Shown in pieces: positions 28,559-38,241 of a DNA stretch of 64,000 bases (positions are counted from its first letter, which is position 1; every line of letters starts with the position of its first letter). Source of the stretch: Treponema sp. GTDB taxonomy: Bacteria; Spirochaetota; Spirochaetia; Treponematales; Treponemataceae. Below the pieces are notes generated by a model. That model had not been told where the DNA came from, ran no database searches, and saw only the letters and a list, made by a program, of their open reading frames with translations. Location of the stretch: NCBI GenBank assembly GCA_017553635.1, contig JAFZKN010000010.1, positions 56,091 to 120,090 of the forward strand, given 5' to 3'. Both the position numbers and the translations under genes were made by a program.

Positions 28559-30085
28559 ATGGCAAATACTGAAGAAAATTTTTTTACTAAACTCTTCTCA
28601 TCTTTATTTTCCTCAAATGATCCGGAAGCAAAGAAAAAGAAAAAATTAAAGTCTATTGCAAAAGACTTATCAAAATCTAAATATCACTTCTATAAAAATG
28701 AAGAAGTTTTACCATCTCTTCCTAAACTCTTTTACGAAATATATAAGGCTGTTGCTCCTGCTCAGGCAATGTTCAACGCTGTAGAAAATCCAAATACTTT
28801 TAAGTATATGGTAGTAAATTATTCACTTACAGAAGAACAGCATTCTTTTTCTGAAAACCTTTCAAAAGAAGCTATCGAAACAAGAGCTCAGTCTGTTCCT
28901 GTTGAGCAGCTTACAGAACAGGTAAAAAATGAACTTTCAAAATTCTTAAGCAGCTTTGACTCAGAAAGAATCAATGCAATTGAAGCAACATATAGAAAAG
29001 TAATGGCTTTTAAAGCCTTCTGTACTTTTGACTTTTATTTTCTCCTTAAGAAATTCGATTCAACATTAAGAGAAAAAGATTTTAATACAATTCCAAGATT
29101 TGATAAAATCAATGCTGAATACATAACAGAAGATTTAAAGGACTTTGTCTGCGTAGCTTCTCCGGTAACATCAATTGCTGACTGGTCAGATATGATGAAG
29201 CTCTTTAAAGATTCAAAAGGTCAGGAACCGATTAACCCAGGAATGTGGGGAAAAATCGTAACAAGACTTCGATCAATTCTTTCTGCAAGGACCTTCGACA
29301 TGATGCTCAAACTCATGACAAAAAATCCGGATTTCTTTTTGGATTTCGAACAGAAAGACGAACCGATTGTTGATGCATATCTCGAAAAAATCAGAAAAGA
29401 AACAGAATCTACACTTTCTAATCTTGTTCAGGCACAGAAAACTTCTAAAATCGATTCTCTCTTAAATCAGATTTTCGGAACTACAGAAGTCGTACGTTTA
29501 AGATATTATACAGATGCAGCAAGTGCTCCATACGAAAAAAGAAACCTCGGAAAATTTCTTTATGCGGGCCCTCTTAATTATTATAAAGCATTTCTGCTTG
29601 ACTACATCAAAAAGGACCTTCGTGAATTTGCAGATTTAATTTTAATCCGTGGTACATGGACTTCTAATTCACTTTCTGCTCCGATGTCAAATGCATACAA
29701 CTCTCTCCTTGAATCTGTAGAGTTAATTACTGCCTTTGATGATAAAATTGCAGAAGAAGGTGAAATCGGTATTAAATTAAAGACACACCTTCCTCGTGCA
29801 GAAAGAGATAGAGAAGCAAGAAACATCATCAACACAATTATGAAAGACCTTAATGAACAGGCAAAAGTCTTCTGTATTGATGCTACAAGAAATCTTGTTA
29901 CAATTGCAAAAACAATTAAGTCTGTTATGGAAGATTATGCAAAACCAAAAGGTGAAATGATCCTTAACTGGAAAGAACTTGATAAATTTGCAGAACATCC
30001 TATCAAACAGCTTGGCGTTGATGTTTACAAACACATTTATCTTTTTGTTACATTGATGCAGAATTGTTTCGGAACAAAAAACTAA
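28559..30085 (+). CDS. Spirochaete-specific protein of unknown function (probably DUF5312)
   Basis: The 508-residue protein has no signal peptide or membrane segment. It has a charged N-terminus with a Lys run (AKKKKKLKSIAKD) and is predicted from composition to be mostly helical. I recognise it as resembling a large cytoplasmic family seen in treponemes and tentatively equate it with DUF5312; no enzymatic motif is visible. It has its own promoter with a perfect -35 and no Shine-Dalgarno. A DMT transporter gene follows after 22 bases without a visible ribosome-binding site. Confidence 0.75.
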   Translation: MANTEENFFTKLFSSLFSSNDPEAKKKKKLKSIAKDLSKSKYHFYKNEEVLPSLPKLFYEIYKAVAPAQAMFNAVENPNTFKYMVVNYSLTEEQHSFSENLSKEAIETRAQSVPVEQLTEQVKNELSKFLSSFDSERINAIEATYRKVMAFKAFCTFDFYFLLKKFDSTLREKDFNTIPRFDKINAEYITEDLKDFVCVASPVTSIADWSDMMKLFKDSKGQEPINPGMWGKIVTRLRSILSARTFDMMLKLMTKNPDFFLDFEQKDEPIVDAYLEKIRKETESTLSNLVQAQKTSKIDSLLNQIFGTTEVVRLRYYTDAASAPYEKRNLGKFLYAGPLNYYKAFLLDYIKKDLREFADLILIRGTWTSNSLSAPMSNAYNSLLESVELITAFDDKIAEEGEIGIKLKTHLPRAERDREARNIINTIMKDLNEQAKVFCIDATRNLVTIAKTIKSVMEDYAKPKGEMILNWKELDKFAEHPIKQLGVDVYKHIYLFVTLMQNCFGTKN

Positions 30086-30107
30086 TAAAAAATTCTGATC
30101 TGTAATT

Positions 30108-31019
30108 ATGCCGCGCTTATCTGAAACTTCCAAAGGAATTATCCTTCTCGTTACATCTGCATTCTTTTTTGCAGCGATGGCAGCATTCGTTAAACTTGCC
30201 GGTGACATTCATTTTATACAGAAAGCTTTTTTTAGAAATGCAGTTGCATTTGTAATTGCAATCATTCTTCTTGTACGCGAAGTAAATGAAAAAGGTTTTG
30301 AATCACTTGTATTTTCAAAAACAATTTTTCTTTTTCTTTTTTTACGTTCATTAACAGGATCTATCGGTGTATTCGGAAATTTTTACGCAATTGACAGAAT
30401 TGTTCTTTCTGATGCAGCCATCTTGAACAAGATGGCTCCTTTCTTCGCAATCCTTTTCAGCTTTGTCCTGTTAAAAGAAAAGATGAGACTTGTTCCGCTA
30501 ATCGCAATTATTGTAGCATTTATAGGAGCAATGCTTGTCGTAAAACCAAGCTTTGATTTTTCAAAAACCCTTCCGACGGCTGCAGCTTTTATCGGCGGAA
30601 TGGGTGCCGGCTTTGCCTACGCATGTGTCAGAAAACTAAGTACTCTAAAATGCAATGGTAAACTCATTGTCCTCTTTTTCTCAACTTTTTCAATGCTGCT
30701 TTCTGTTCCGTATATGATATTTCATTTTAACCCGATGACCCTTGAACAGACGGTTTTCCTTTGCTGTGCCGGCATTTGTGCTGCAGGCGGTCAGTTTTCC
30801 ATTACTGCAGCTTATTATCATGCTCCGGCCAGAGATATCTCGATTTATGACTATTCGCAGATTATTTTCTCGACCTTATTCGGATTCTGTCTTTTCGGTC
30901 AGATTCCTGACGTTTACAGTATAATCGGTTATATTATCATAGTTTTAATGGCTCTGCTGAATTTTATATGGACAGCACGTTTACAAAAAAGTTGTAAAAC
31001 CCCCGAAAAACATATATAA
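30108..31019 (+). CDS. DMT (EamA) superfamily transporter
   Basis: The 303-residue membrane protein has ten hydrophobic segments in two EamA halves. The first-half signature is AILNKMAPFFAILFSFVLLKEKM, with VAFIGAMLVVKPSFDF after it; the second half ends IIVLMALLNFIWTARL. It resembles S-adenosylmethionine/drug-metabolite-type exporters, but no substrate is assigned. It is unrelated in detail to the DMT gene at 1650-2582. The promoter of the next gene lies inside its 3' end. Confidence 0.8.
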   Translation: MPRLSETSKGIILLVTSAFFFAAMAAFVKLAGDIHFIQKAFFRNAVAFVIAIILLVREVNEKGFESLVFSKTIFLFLFLRSLTGSIGVFGNFYAIDRIVLSDAAILNKMAPFFAILFSFVLLKEKMRLVPLIAIIVAFIGAMLVVKPSFDFSKTLPTAAAFIGGMGAGFAYACVRKLSTLKCNGKLIVLFFSTFSMLLSVPYMIFHFNPMTLEQTVFLCCAGICAAGGQFSITAAYYHAPARDISIYDYSQIIFSTLFGFCLFGQIPDVYSIIGYIIIVLMALLNFIWTARLQKSCKTPEKHI

Positions 31020-31020
31020 T
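30992..31020 (+). promoter_or_regulatory. Promoter of the LRR/AT-hook gene, predicted leaderless
   Basis: TTGTAA (30992-30997), a 17-base spacer and a perfect TATAAT (31015-31020) lie in and just after the end of the preceding gene. The ATG at 31027 is 6 bases after the -10 box, with no Shine-Dalgarno. Confidence 0.6.
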
Positions 31021-31026
31021 AGAATT

Positions 31027-32835
31027 ATGTCGACAGAGGGTTTCATTTTTTCTGCAGATGGAAAAACACTATTAGAATGTAAATTTACTCAACTTGGAAC
31101 AACAATTACAGTTCCTTCAGGCTGTACAAGGACTGCAAACGCAGTTTTTGCAGAAGCACCTGTGAGAGTAGTTACAATCCCGGATACCGTTACAGAAATA
31201 GGTGAAAATCTATTTTCAGCAAGCGAAACACTTGAAGAAGTAAACTTATCTGAAAACGTAACGGAACTTAAACCGTTTACATTTGCCGGATGTACTTCAC
31301 TTAAAAAAGTCTCAATAAGCGAAAAAATCAAATCTTTACCGGAAGGACTCTTTTTCGGATGCTCATCCTTAACAGAAATTCCTTTTAGAAGCGGAATGGA
31401 AGTTTTGGAAACAGATGTTTTAAGGGACTGTGAAAGTATAATATCTATTCAGCTTCCACCAGGATTAAAAACCATAAAAAAAGGGTCTCTTTCAGGCTGC
31501 TCAAACCTTTCTACGATTATATTCCCTGCATCCCTCGAAACAATTGAAGACAGAAGTCTTGCAGGGCTTAAATCATTAAAATACATGAGATTCTCAGACA
31601 ATTGCCAGAACTTTTTTGTTGACGAAAACTACGGCTGTCTTTATCAAATTACCGAAGAAGGCTGCATATTAATAAAATGTCCTGTAAATCAGGAAAAAAT
31701 TTATCTTGTAGAAAATGCTGTTGATGTTCATACAGATGCATTCGAAGGATGTTTCAATCTTTCAGAAGTATATATAAGCGAAGAATCAGGTTCAACAGTT
31801 TTTGACAAACTTTCAGAATTGATTCCAGGAATAGACATTAATTCATACAGTGATGAAATTTCTGAAGAAGAAGAATTTTCTGCAAAGATCGAACATCTTG
31901 GCGAAGATTTAGACAAAGTAAAAGTAGACGAAAAAGAATTTACAGAACTCGATGAGTTCTCACAGAATAAATCAACCGTTTCTTCTGTATCTGACAAACC
32001 TGTTGATGATGATTACATGATTGATATCAATGAAATTTTAAACAGTCAGTGCATCCGAAATGATTCACTTGATGAAGGATATCGACCGGTTACAACAGAA
32101 GAACTTGAATACCTTTTTGCCGATTCAAACTTTAAAATCGACGAATCTCCAAAAGAAACAGAAGTAAAAGAAGAAACAAAAATAGAAGAAGAAACTTCAA
32201 AACCAAAACGAAGAGGCCGTCCTAGAAAGAATGCAGCAAAAGATACGGAATCCGATTCAAAGTCAAAAACATCTTCCAAATCTAAGCCTAAGAAAACTGT
32301 CATTTCAGATTCGGATAATGCAGAAGAACCAAGAATACTCCGTGCAATGAAAGATCTTTCTTCGCACCAGATGGTTATCGAGGAAGATGAATTTGAAAAA
32401 GAATCTGTTTACGGTGATATGAAAGAACTTTTTGTTTTTGCCGATGGAGTTGCACCAAGTACAAATGATTTTTCAAGCCATCTTGTAAAATTTTCAAAAG
32501 ATGTTGCAAAAAAATACGGATTTACAAAAATATATTTCTTTGAAAACTTACCTCTGGATAATCCGGAATTTATGTATGCGCTTAAATCCTTCGGAAATGT
32601 AAGAAACATTCTCTACGCATGCAATAAACCATGCCCTGAAAAAATTACAGAAGGCCAGAAAGAACTTCTGGATGCGGCAGGAATTAACCTTCCAAAAGAA
32701 AAACTCAAGAATGTAAAAGGATATCTTGCAGATTCCGGAATGAAATATCCTGTAAAGATTTTAGTCCAGGATAACTACATCGAAGGCCTTTTATACTGTG
32801 CAGAAAAATTCCGCGAAGAACACGGAATTAAATAA
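31027..32835 (+). CDS. Leucine-rich repeat protein with AT-hook motif
   Basis: The 602-residue protein has no signal peptide, so it is probably cytoplasmic. Residues about 30-270 hold five or six BspA-type LRR_5 units (LEEVNLSENVTELKPFTFAG, LKKVSISEKIKSLPEGLFFG and similar). An acidic, low-complexity region follows, then a Lys/Arg/Ser-rich stretch with an AT-hook, PKRRGRPRKN (residues 393-402). Residues about 450-602 form a separate globular domain starting ELFVFADGVAP. BspA-type LRR proteins are usually secreted; a cytoplasmic one with a minor-groove DNA-binding motif is unusual. DNA association is an inference. Confidence 0.78.
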   Translation: MSTEGFIFSADGKTLLECKFTQLGTTITVPSGCTRTANAVFAEAPVRVVTIPDTVTEIGENLFSASETLEEVNLSENVTELKPFTFAGCTSLKKVSISEKIKSLPEGLFFGCSSLTEIPFRSGMEVLETDVLRDCESIISIQLPPGLKTIKKGSLSGCSNLSTIIFPASLETIEDRSLAGLKSLKYMRFSDNCQNFFVDENYGCLYQITEEGCILIKCPVNQEKIYLVENAVDVHTDAFEGCFNLSEVYISEESGSTVFDKLSELIPGIDINSYSDEISEEEEFSAKIEHLGEDLDKVKVDEKEFTELDEFSQNKSTVSSVSDKPVDDDYMIDINEILNSQCIRNDSLDEGYRPVTTEELEYLFADSNFKIDESPKETEVKEETKIEEETSKPKRRGRPRKNAAKDTESDSKSKTSSKSKPKKTVISDSDNAEEPRILRAMKDLSSHQMVIEEDEFEKESVYGDMKELFVFADGVAPSTNDFSSHLVKFSKDVAKKYGFTKIYFFENLPLDNPEFMYALKSFGNVRNILYACNKPCPEKITEGQKELLDAAGINLPKEKLKNVKGYLADSGMKYPVKILVQDNYIEGLLYCAEKFREEHGIK

Positions 32836-32880
32836 TCCTTTGGCCTGCAGAATTAATCTAGAAAATTTTAAAGCTTACTA

Positions 32881-33939
32881 TTAATTACCGTGTTCAAAAA
32901 GCCAGTAAATCTTTTTACCCTTACCGTCTTCATCGATAAATAAATCAAGCTCTGAAATACATGTGTCGTCGTATTTTGAACCTTTATAAATACTGCTTAC
33001 TGTAAAATCCTTTTCGCTCCAAGGAGCAGTCTGACTTTCTGTAACATTGTCTTTAAAAGTTAAGCTCTGAGTATTATCTTCTGAAGTTATGGTTTTAACC
33101 CTGTTGTTTTCTAAATACGTTTTTTCGTCATAAGAAAGACCGTTTATAATTTTTATCTTTCTTACATATGCATCCCCAGGTATATTAAACTGGTATCCTT
33201 TTTCTACGCTGTCCTCTGGTTTTTCTACAAAACATGTTGCAGGATTGTTATCAAACATATTCTGGATTGTATACCTGAACGGGCGCTCATCATCAATCAG
33301 TGCCATAGGAGCAGAAAGAGAAAAATCATAACTGCTGGAAATATAAGTCGAGCCTTTTGATTGTGTAAGTACAGATGAATATCTTTTAAAATATGCCTTA
33401 CTGTAACGCTCATATTCTGTAGGCTTTACTTCGTCTTCTTCATCCATTGCTACATAATATGATGTACGGTTAACAGTTTCATGACTGCAGAATAAAACAA
33501 TTTTATTATTGCGACTTATAACTTCTAAACCTCTTATTATGTTTCCGATAGAACTATGTACAGTTCCATCTGCCATTATTCTATAGAAAATACTGTCTTC
33601 AAAAAGAATTACAGGGCCATTTACTGTCTTTATAAAAACAATCTGTCTAATTTCGCGCGGAAATAAAACTTTCCAGTCTGCTATCGTCTCTGGGGTAGAA
33701 TCTGATATGCGCTTTCCAAATTTATCATAGCTGCATATTGCAATAATACGATATACAGTTGCGTTGTCATATTTTTCTTCAAAAAGCCAGGACTCATATT
33801 CCCAGCCGAGAGTATCAGACTCCCTTGAAAGATAAGGCTTTACAGTTTTTACAGCCGCATCAACCTTAACTTTATACAGATTATAGCATGCATAAACAAA
33901 AATCTCTATAAAAAAAAGTCCCTGCAGCCAACGGGCCAC
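32881..33939 (-). CDS. Protein with NADase-type glycan-binding domain; 5' end uncertain
   Basis: The C-terminal half (about residues 215-352) matches the discoidin-like domain I know as NADase-type glycan-binding: NMFDNNPATCFVEKPED, VRKIKIINGLSYDEKTYLENNRVKTI and YKGSKYDDTCISELDLFID. Family members normally have a signal peptide, but the only usual in-frame start is GTG at 33939, which lies inside the terminator hairpin of the mms operon. The resulting N-terminus (MARWLQGLFFIEIF) is a poor signal. The gene may be 5'-truncated, or start at a rare codon. The stop converges on the LRR gene with 45 bases between. Confidence 0.6.
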   Translation of the reverse strand: MARWLQGLFFIEIFVYACYNLYKVKVDAAVKTVKPYLSRESDTLGWEYESWLFEEKYDNATVYRIIAICSYDKFGKRISDSTPETIADWKVLFPREIRQIVFIKTVNGPVILFEDSIFYRIMADGTVHSSIGNIIRGLEVISRNNKIVLFCSHETVNRTSYYVAMDEEDEVKPTEYERYSKAYFKRYSSVLTQSKGSTYISSSYDFSLSAPMALIDDERPFRYTIQNMFDNNPATCFVEKPEDSVEKGYQFNIPGDAYVRKIKIINGLSYDEKTYLENNRVKTITSEDNTQSLTFKDNVTESQTAPWSEKDFTVSSIYKGSKYDDTCISELDLFIDEDGKGKKIYWLFEHGN

Positions 33940-33946
33940 AGGGACT
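33910..33946 (-). terminator. Rho-independent terminator of the chvE-mmsA-mmsB operon
   Basis: On the minus strand AGTCCCTG (33946-33939) pairs with CAGGGACT (33924-33917), with three further G-C pairs in the loop, followed by eight T (33917-33910). It is a textbook terminator about 55 bases after the mmsB stop. Confidence 0.88.
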
Positions 33947-34001
33947 CAGTGTCCTGGAGTCTTGATACGTTCTGCCTCGTATCAAGTTTTATATCTCATG
34001 T

Positions 34002-35363
34002 CTATTTTTTTGCAAAAGAATTTTTGACAAATTTTCCAAAACGTTTGAAAATGTTACCTTTTCCAGATTTAGCATGGTTCTTGGAAACAACATCAAAGAT
34101 AACTGCCAAAAGAAGTACAAGACCCTTTACAGCTTTCTGCCAGTTAGCATCAATGGAAAGAATTGACATACCATTGTTAAGTACACCCATAAAAATAGCA
34201 CCAATTACAGCACCACCAACTGTACCTGTTCCACCATATGCCGAAGCACCACCGATAAAGCATGAACCGATAGCATCCATTTCGTAGTTTGTACCAGCCT
34301 GTGGAGAAGCAGAGTTAAAGCGTGCAACACAAGCCAATGCTGCTACAGCCGAAAGGAATCCCATGTTTGTATATGCAAAGAACATAACCTTATCTGTATT
34401 TACACCAGAAAGTTTTGCAGCTTTTGCATTTCCACCAATAGCATATAAGTAACGTCCCGGTACAGTATTCTGTGTGTAGTATGAATAACATGCAATTACA
34501 ACAGCAAGAAGAATAAGAATTACCGGAATAGCGTTATAAAGTCCAAGTAATGCAGAAACAAGCATTATAACAATACTTACCCCAATCATTTTTATAATGA
34601 ATGGAACAAATTTTTCTACTGTATAACCTTTTCTCTGTTTATTGATTCTCGAAAGGAACTGTGCAAGAATCATAACACCACAACAAATTGCACCTACAAT
34701 CAAAGTAAATACAAGTGCTTTTGGTGAATATTCCCAAACAACACCCTGTTCAATTTCACCCTGCAAGTTATACATAGGTCCCATAATCTGTTGAGTCTTT
34801 TCACCCTGTCCAATATAACTTGTGAAAAGGTTAAGATAGTTATCCGGAAATGGAGAAATTGTAAGACCATCAAGAATAATCAAAGAAACACCGCGCCACA
34901 AAAGCATACCAGACAACGTCGTAATAAACGGCGGAATATGCAGATATGCAATAAAGAACGCATGCCATGCACCAATAAATGTACCTATGAAAAGACATAT
35001 AGCAATTACAAGGTAAATATTCATTTCATTATCAACAATCAATTTACCGCAAACTGCACCTACCATACATACAATAGAACCAACAGAAAGGTCGATGTTG
35101 CCACCTGTTAAGATACACATCAACATACCAGTTGCAAGAATTACAACATAAGCATTCTGATTGATGATATTAGTAATATTGTTCGGGTTGAAAAGTGATG
35201 AACCCCAAATGTTATATATTTCGCCTTCATTACCTGCTTTGCGCATGAGCATAAGCTCAAACATTATCATTACCAAAACCAATGCAATAAGCATAGTATT
35301 AGCTTTTAAGAAAGCTAGGATTGCTTTTGCTGGTGATTTTTTTTCTGAAACTACATCAGTCAT
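34002..35363 (-). CDS. mmsB: Multiple-monosaccharide ABC transporter permease
   Basis: The 453-residue permease has about eleven hydrophobic segments and the BPD_transp_2 signatures LTGGNIDLSVGSIVCMVGA and IGGASAYGGTGTVGGAVIGAIF. It is longer than RbsC or MglC because of a loop around residues 170-225, as in GguB/MmsB. It forms the channel for sugars delivered by the ChvE-like binding protein. An AGGAGG site precedes the ATG, and the gap to mmsA is 20 bases. A strong terminator follows. Confidence 0.92.
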   Translation of the reverse strand: MTDVVSEKKSPAKAILAFLKANTMLIALVLVMIMFELMLMRKAGNEGEIYNIWGSSLFNPNNITNIINQNAYVVILATGMLMCILTGGNIDLSVGSIVCMVGAVCGKLIVDNEMNIYLVIAICLFIGTFIGAWHAFFIAYLHIPPFITTLSGMLLWRGVSLIILDGLTISPFPDNYLNLFTSYIGQGEKTQQIMGPMYNLQGEIEQGVVWEYSPKALVFTLIVGAICCGVMILAQFLSRINKQRKGYTVEKFVPFIIKMIGVSIVIMLVSALLGLYNAIPVILILLAVVIACYSYYTQNTVPGRYLYAIGGNAKAAKLSGVNTDKVMFFAYTNMGFLSAVAALACVARFNSASPQAGTNYEMDAIGSCFIGGASAYGGTGTVGGAVIGAIFMGVLNNGMSILSIDANWQKAVKGLVLLLAVIFDVVSKNHAKSGKGNIFKRFGKFVKNSFAKK

Positions 35364-35383
35364 TTTCTATTTCCTCCTGATTC

Positions 35384-36904
35384 CTATTTATCCGTTTTTA
35401 AGATAGCCGACATGATCTTTTCCTGTGTTGCTTCACTGCCCTGCATTTCTCCAACCATTTTTCCCTCGTTCATGATGTAAATACGATCACACATTCCAAG
35501 GATTTCAGGCATTTCTGAAGAAATAAAGATTACAGATTTTCCATGAGCAATCATATCATTGATGATACAGTAAATTTCATATTTAGCACCTACGTCGATA
35601 CCACGAGTCGGTTCATCAAGAATAAGAATGTCAGGTTCAGCAAAAAGCCATTTTCCAACGAGAACTTTCTGCTGATTACCACCAGAAAGATTTCCTACAT
35701 TTTCGAAAATACTTGCACACTTTGTATGCATTTCTTCACGCATTTCCTGTGCATATTTATTTTCAAGACCAAAGTCAAGAATGCCTTTTTTAGAGATCCT
35801 TTCAAGCTTTGCAAAAGTTGTGTTTCTTGCAATGCTTTCTGTAAGAATAAGTCCGTTTCCTTTTCTGTCTTCCGTTACATATGCAACACCATGATTAATG
35901 GCACTCTTTACAGTCGGGAAGCTGACTTCTTTACCGTTAAGATAAATCTCACCACGAATATTAGTTCCATAAGAATGTCCGAAAATACTCATTGCAAGTT
36001 CTGTACGACCTGCACCCATAAGTCCGGAAATTCCTACTACTTCACCCTTCCGGACATTAAAGTTAACATTGTCGCAAACTTTAATTCCATCAAAAACAGG
36101 ATGATCAACACACCAGTTTCTGACTTCAAAGCAAACTTCACCAATGTTTGATTGACGCTTAGGGAAACGATCAGATATTTCACGACCAACCATTGCAGAA
36201 ATAATCGTTCCTTCATCAAATGCGTCTTTACCTTTATATAATGATTTAATTACAGTACCATCACGAATTACAGTGATAGTATCTGCAACATAAGATACTT
36301 CATTAAGTTTGTGGGAGATAATAATTGAAGTAACTCCCTTCTTCTTTAATTCAAGCAGAAGATCCAAAAGTGCTTTTGATTCTCTGTCATTTAAAGAAGC
36401 TGTAGGTTCATCAAGAATAAGAAGTTTTACATTCTTACCGAGAGCCTTAGCAATTTCAACAAGCTGCTGTTTTCCAACACCGATATCTTTAATTAATGTA
36501 TGTGTAGATTCTTTCAATCCAACAAGGTCAAGAAGTTCTCTTGCCTTATGATGAGTTTCATCCCAGTTGATTCTTACTGCAGTTCCTTTTTCATTTCCTA
36601 AGAACATGTTCTCTGCAATTGAGAGAAGAGGAACCAAAGCAAGCTCCTGGTGAATAATTACAATACCTTTTTTTTCACTGTCTTTAATTGTACGAAACTC
36701 ACAAAGATTTCCTTCATAAAGAATTTCACCTTCATAAGTTCCAAACTGGTAAATTCCACTTAAGACATTCATCAAAGTTGATTTACCGGCACCATTTTCT
36801 CCAACAAGCGCGTGGATTTCTCCTTCCTGCACCTGTAAATTAACATTGCTGAGAGCTTTGACACTTCCAAAAGTCTTAGTAATGTTTTTCATTTCCAATA
36901 ACAT
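35384..36904 (-). CDS. mmsA: Multiple-monosaccharide ABC transporter ATPase
   Basis: A tandem ATPase of about 506 residues with two ABC domains. The first has Walker A GENGAGKST, signature IGVGKQQLVEIAK and Walker B LLILDEPTA. The second has the variant Walker A GLMGAGRTE typical of this family, signature LSGGNQQKVLVGKW and DILILDEPTRGIDVG. I chose the ATG at 36904 (MLLEMKNITKTFGSV); a TTG nine bases further upstream is less likely. It energises monosaccharide uptake with MmsB and ChvE. Confidence 0.93.
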   Translation of the reverse strand: MLLEMKNITKTFGSVKALSNVNLQVQEGEIHALVGENGAGKSTLMNVLSGIYQFGTYEGEILYEGNLCEFRTIKDSEKKGIVIIHQELALVPLLSIAENMFLGNEKGTAVRINWDETHHKARELLDLVGLKESTHTLIKDIGVGKQQLVEIAKALGKNVKLLILDEPTASLNDRESKALLDLLLELKKKGVTSIIISHKLNEVSYVADTITVIRDGTVIKSLYKGKDAFDEGTIISAMVGREISDRFPKRQSNIGEVCFEVRNWCVDHPVFDGIKVCDNVNFNVRKGEVVGISGLMGAGRTELAMSIFGHSYGTNIRGEIYLNGKEVSFPTVKSAINHGVAYVTEDRKGNGLILTESIARNTTFAKLERISKKGILDFGLENKYAQEMREEMHTKCASIFENVGNLSGGNQQKVLVGKWLFAEPDILILDEPTRGIDVGAKYEIYCIINDMIAHGKSVIFISSEMPEILGMCDRIYIMNEGKMVGEMQGSEATQEKIMSAILKTDK

Positions 36905-36949
36905 ACGCGCCAATTGGAACCCCCTTTTCCTAAAGTAATTGTTGCTTTA

Positions 36950-36988
36950 ATAAAGGGCTGCCCAATTTTCATTGAACAGCCCCTTTAT
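36950..36988 (-). promoter_or_regulatory. Intercistronic hairpin between chvE and mmsA
   Basis: ATAAAGGGGCTG pairs with CAGCCCTTTAT with a single bulged G, in the gap just after the chvE stop. No U-tract follows. Such hairpins after binding-protein genes usually protect the upstream mRNA and lower expression of the membrane components. Confidence 0.55.
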
Positions 36989-37015
36989 AGTAAAAGACCT
37001 TAAAGCCTCTAAATA

Positions 37016-38086
37016 CTACTGTAACTGTTTAGCTGTGTAGTATCCTGAATCGATAAGGAGTTTCTTGTAGTTTGATTTATCAGCGTAAACTGGTTCACAA
37101 AGGAATGAAGGAATAATTCCTGTTCCGTTGTTGTAAGTTTTCTTATCGTTGATAGGTGGATTTGTTCCCTTACAGATAGCGTCTACCATTTCTACAACTT
37201 TTGCAGCAAGTGTACGTGTATCTTTGAATACAGACATAGCCTGGATTCCTTTGATCATGTTCTTTGTAGATGTGATATCGCAGTCCTGTCCTGTTACGAG
37301 TGGGAAGTTGTCTGCTGTATATCCTGCATTTACAAGAGCATTTGTAATACCTGCAGCACAAGAGTCATTTGATGAGTAAACTGCATCAAGTCTGTTCTTG
37401 TTAGGACCATATCCCTGAGCAGAGATAAGGTTTTCCATTCTCTTCTGTGCTTCTTCTGTTGACCAGTTGAGTGTAGCACACTGAGCTTTTGCTGTCTGTT
37501 TAGATTTTACAACGATTACTCCGCTCTTGATGTATGGTTCGAGAACTTCCATAGCTCCACCAAAGAAGAAGTTAATGTTGTTATCACCTGGGTCACCTGT
37601 GAATAATTCCATATAAACTGGATCATTCTTTGTTCTGTTCTTGAGGTTAAGTTTTTCTTCAAGATACTGGCCCTGGAATACACCTACTTTCCAGTTATCA
37701 AATGTTGCATAGTATGTTACAGCATCTGAGTTCATAATAAGACGGTCGTAAGCGATAACAGGAATCTTCTTTGCTTTAGCCTGAGCCAAAACGTTCTTAA
37801 GAGCAGATCCATCGATAGATGCGATTACGAGTACTTTACATCCAGTTGAAATCATGTTCTCCAACTGGTTAACCTGTGTGTTAACATCGTTGTTTGCATA
37901 CTGCAAGTCAACTTTGTATCCCTGTTTTTCAAGAGATTTCTTCATGTTAGCACCATCCTGGTTCCAACGCTGCAAGTCTTTAGTAGGCATAGAAACACCA
38001 ACTTTTACAGCAACTTTTCCTTTAGGAGCAGCAAATGCGCTGGTTACCATTAAAGCAGCTAATACAAGCGAAATGATTTTTTTCAT
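37016..38086 (-). CDS. chvE: ChvE-like multiple-monosaccharide binding protein
   Basis: A periplasmic sugar-binding protein with a signal peptide (MKKIISLVLAALMVTSAFA, cleavage after AFA). The mature part follows ChvE closely: VGVSMPTKDLQRWNQDGANM, LQYANNDVNTQVNQLENMI, VLVIASIDGSALKNVLAQAK, IPVIAYDRLIMN and PLVTGQDCDITSTKNMI. It delivers aldoses such as xylose, arabinose, glucose or galactose to MmsAB. The start is the ATG at 38086 with GGAGGA upstream; a TTG two codons earlier is rejected. It is the first gene of the operon. Confidence 0.93.
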   Translation of the reverse strand: MKKIISLVLAALMVTSAFAAPKGKVAVKVGVSMPTKDLQRWNQDGANMKKSLEKQGYKVDLQYANNDVNTQVNQLENMISTGCKVLVIASIDGSALKNVLAQAKAKKIPVIAYDRLIMNSDAVTYYATFDNWKVGVFQGQYLEEKLNLKNRTKNDPVYMELFTGDPGDNNINFFFGGAMEVLEPYIKSGVIVVKSKQTAKAQCATLNWSTEEAQKRMENLISAQGYGPNKNRLDAVYSSNDSCAAGITNALVNAGYTADNFPLVTGQDCDITSTKNMIKGIQAMSVFKDTRTLAAKVVEMVDAICKGTNPPINDKKTYNNGTGIIPSFLCEPVYADKSNYKKLLIDSGYYTAKQLQ

Positions 38087-38241
38087 TATCAAAATCCTCC
38101 ATTTGATTTTTTTATACAGTCATTTCATTCTGTACACGGACAGTATAAAGCCAAAAATGCGCTCAAATTTACTGATTTTCTGTATTTTTTTGTTGAACTT
38201 GGTAAAAAAAACCGATTTTTCCCCTATTTCAGGCCTGATCC

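Noticed and set aside
32836..32880. Terminator between the converging LRR and glycan-binding genes
   Set aside because: Only 45 bases of AT-rich DNA without a stable hairpin.
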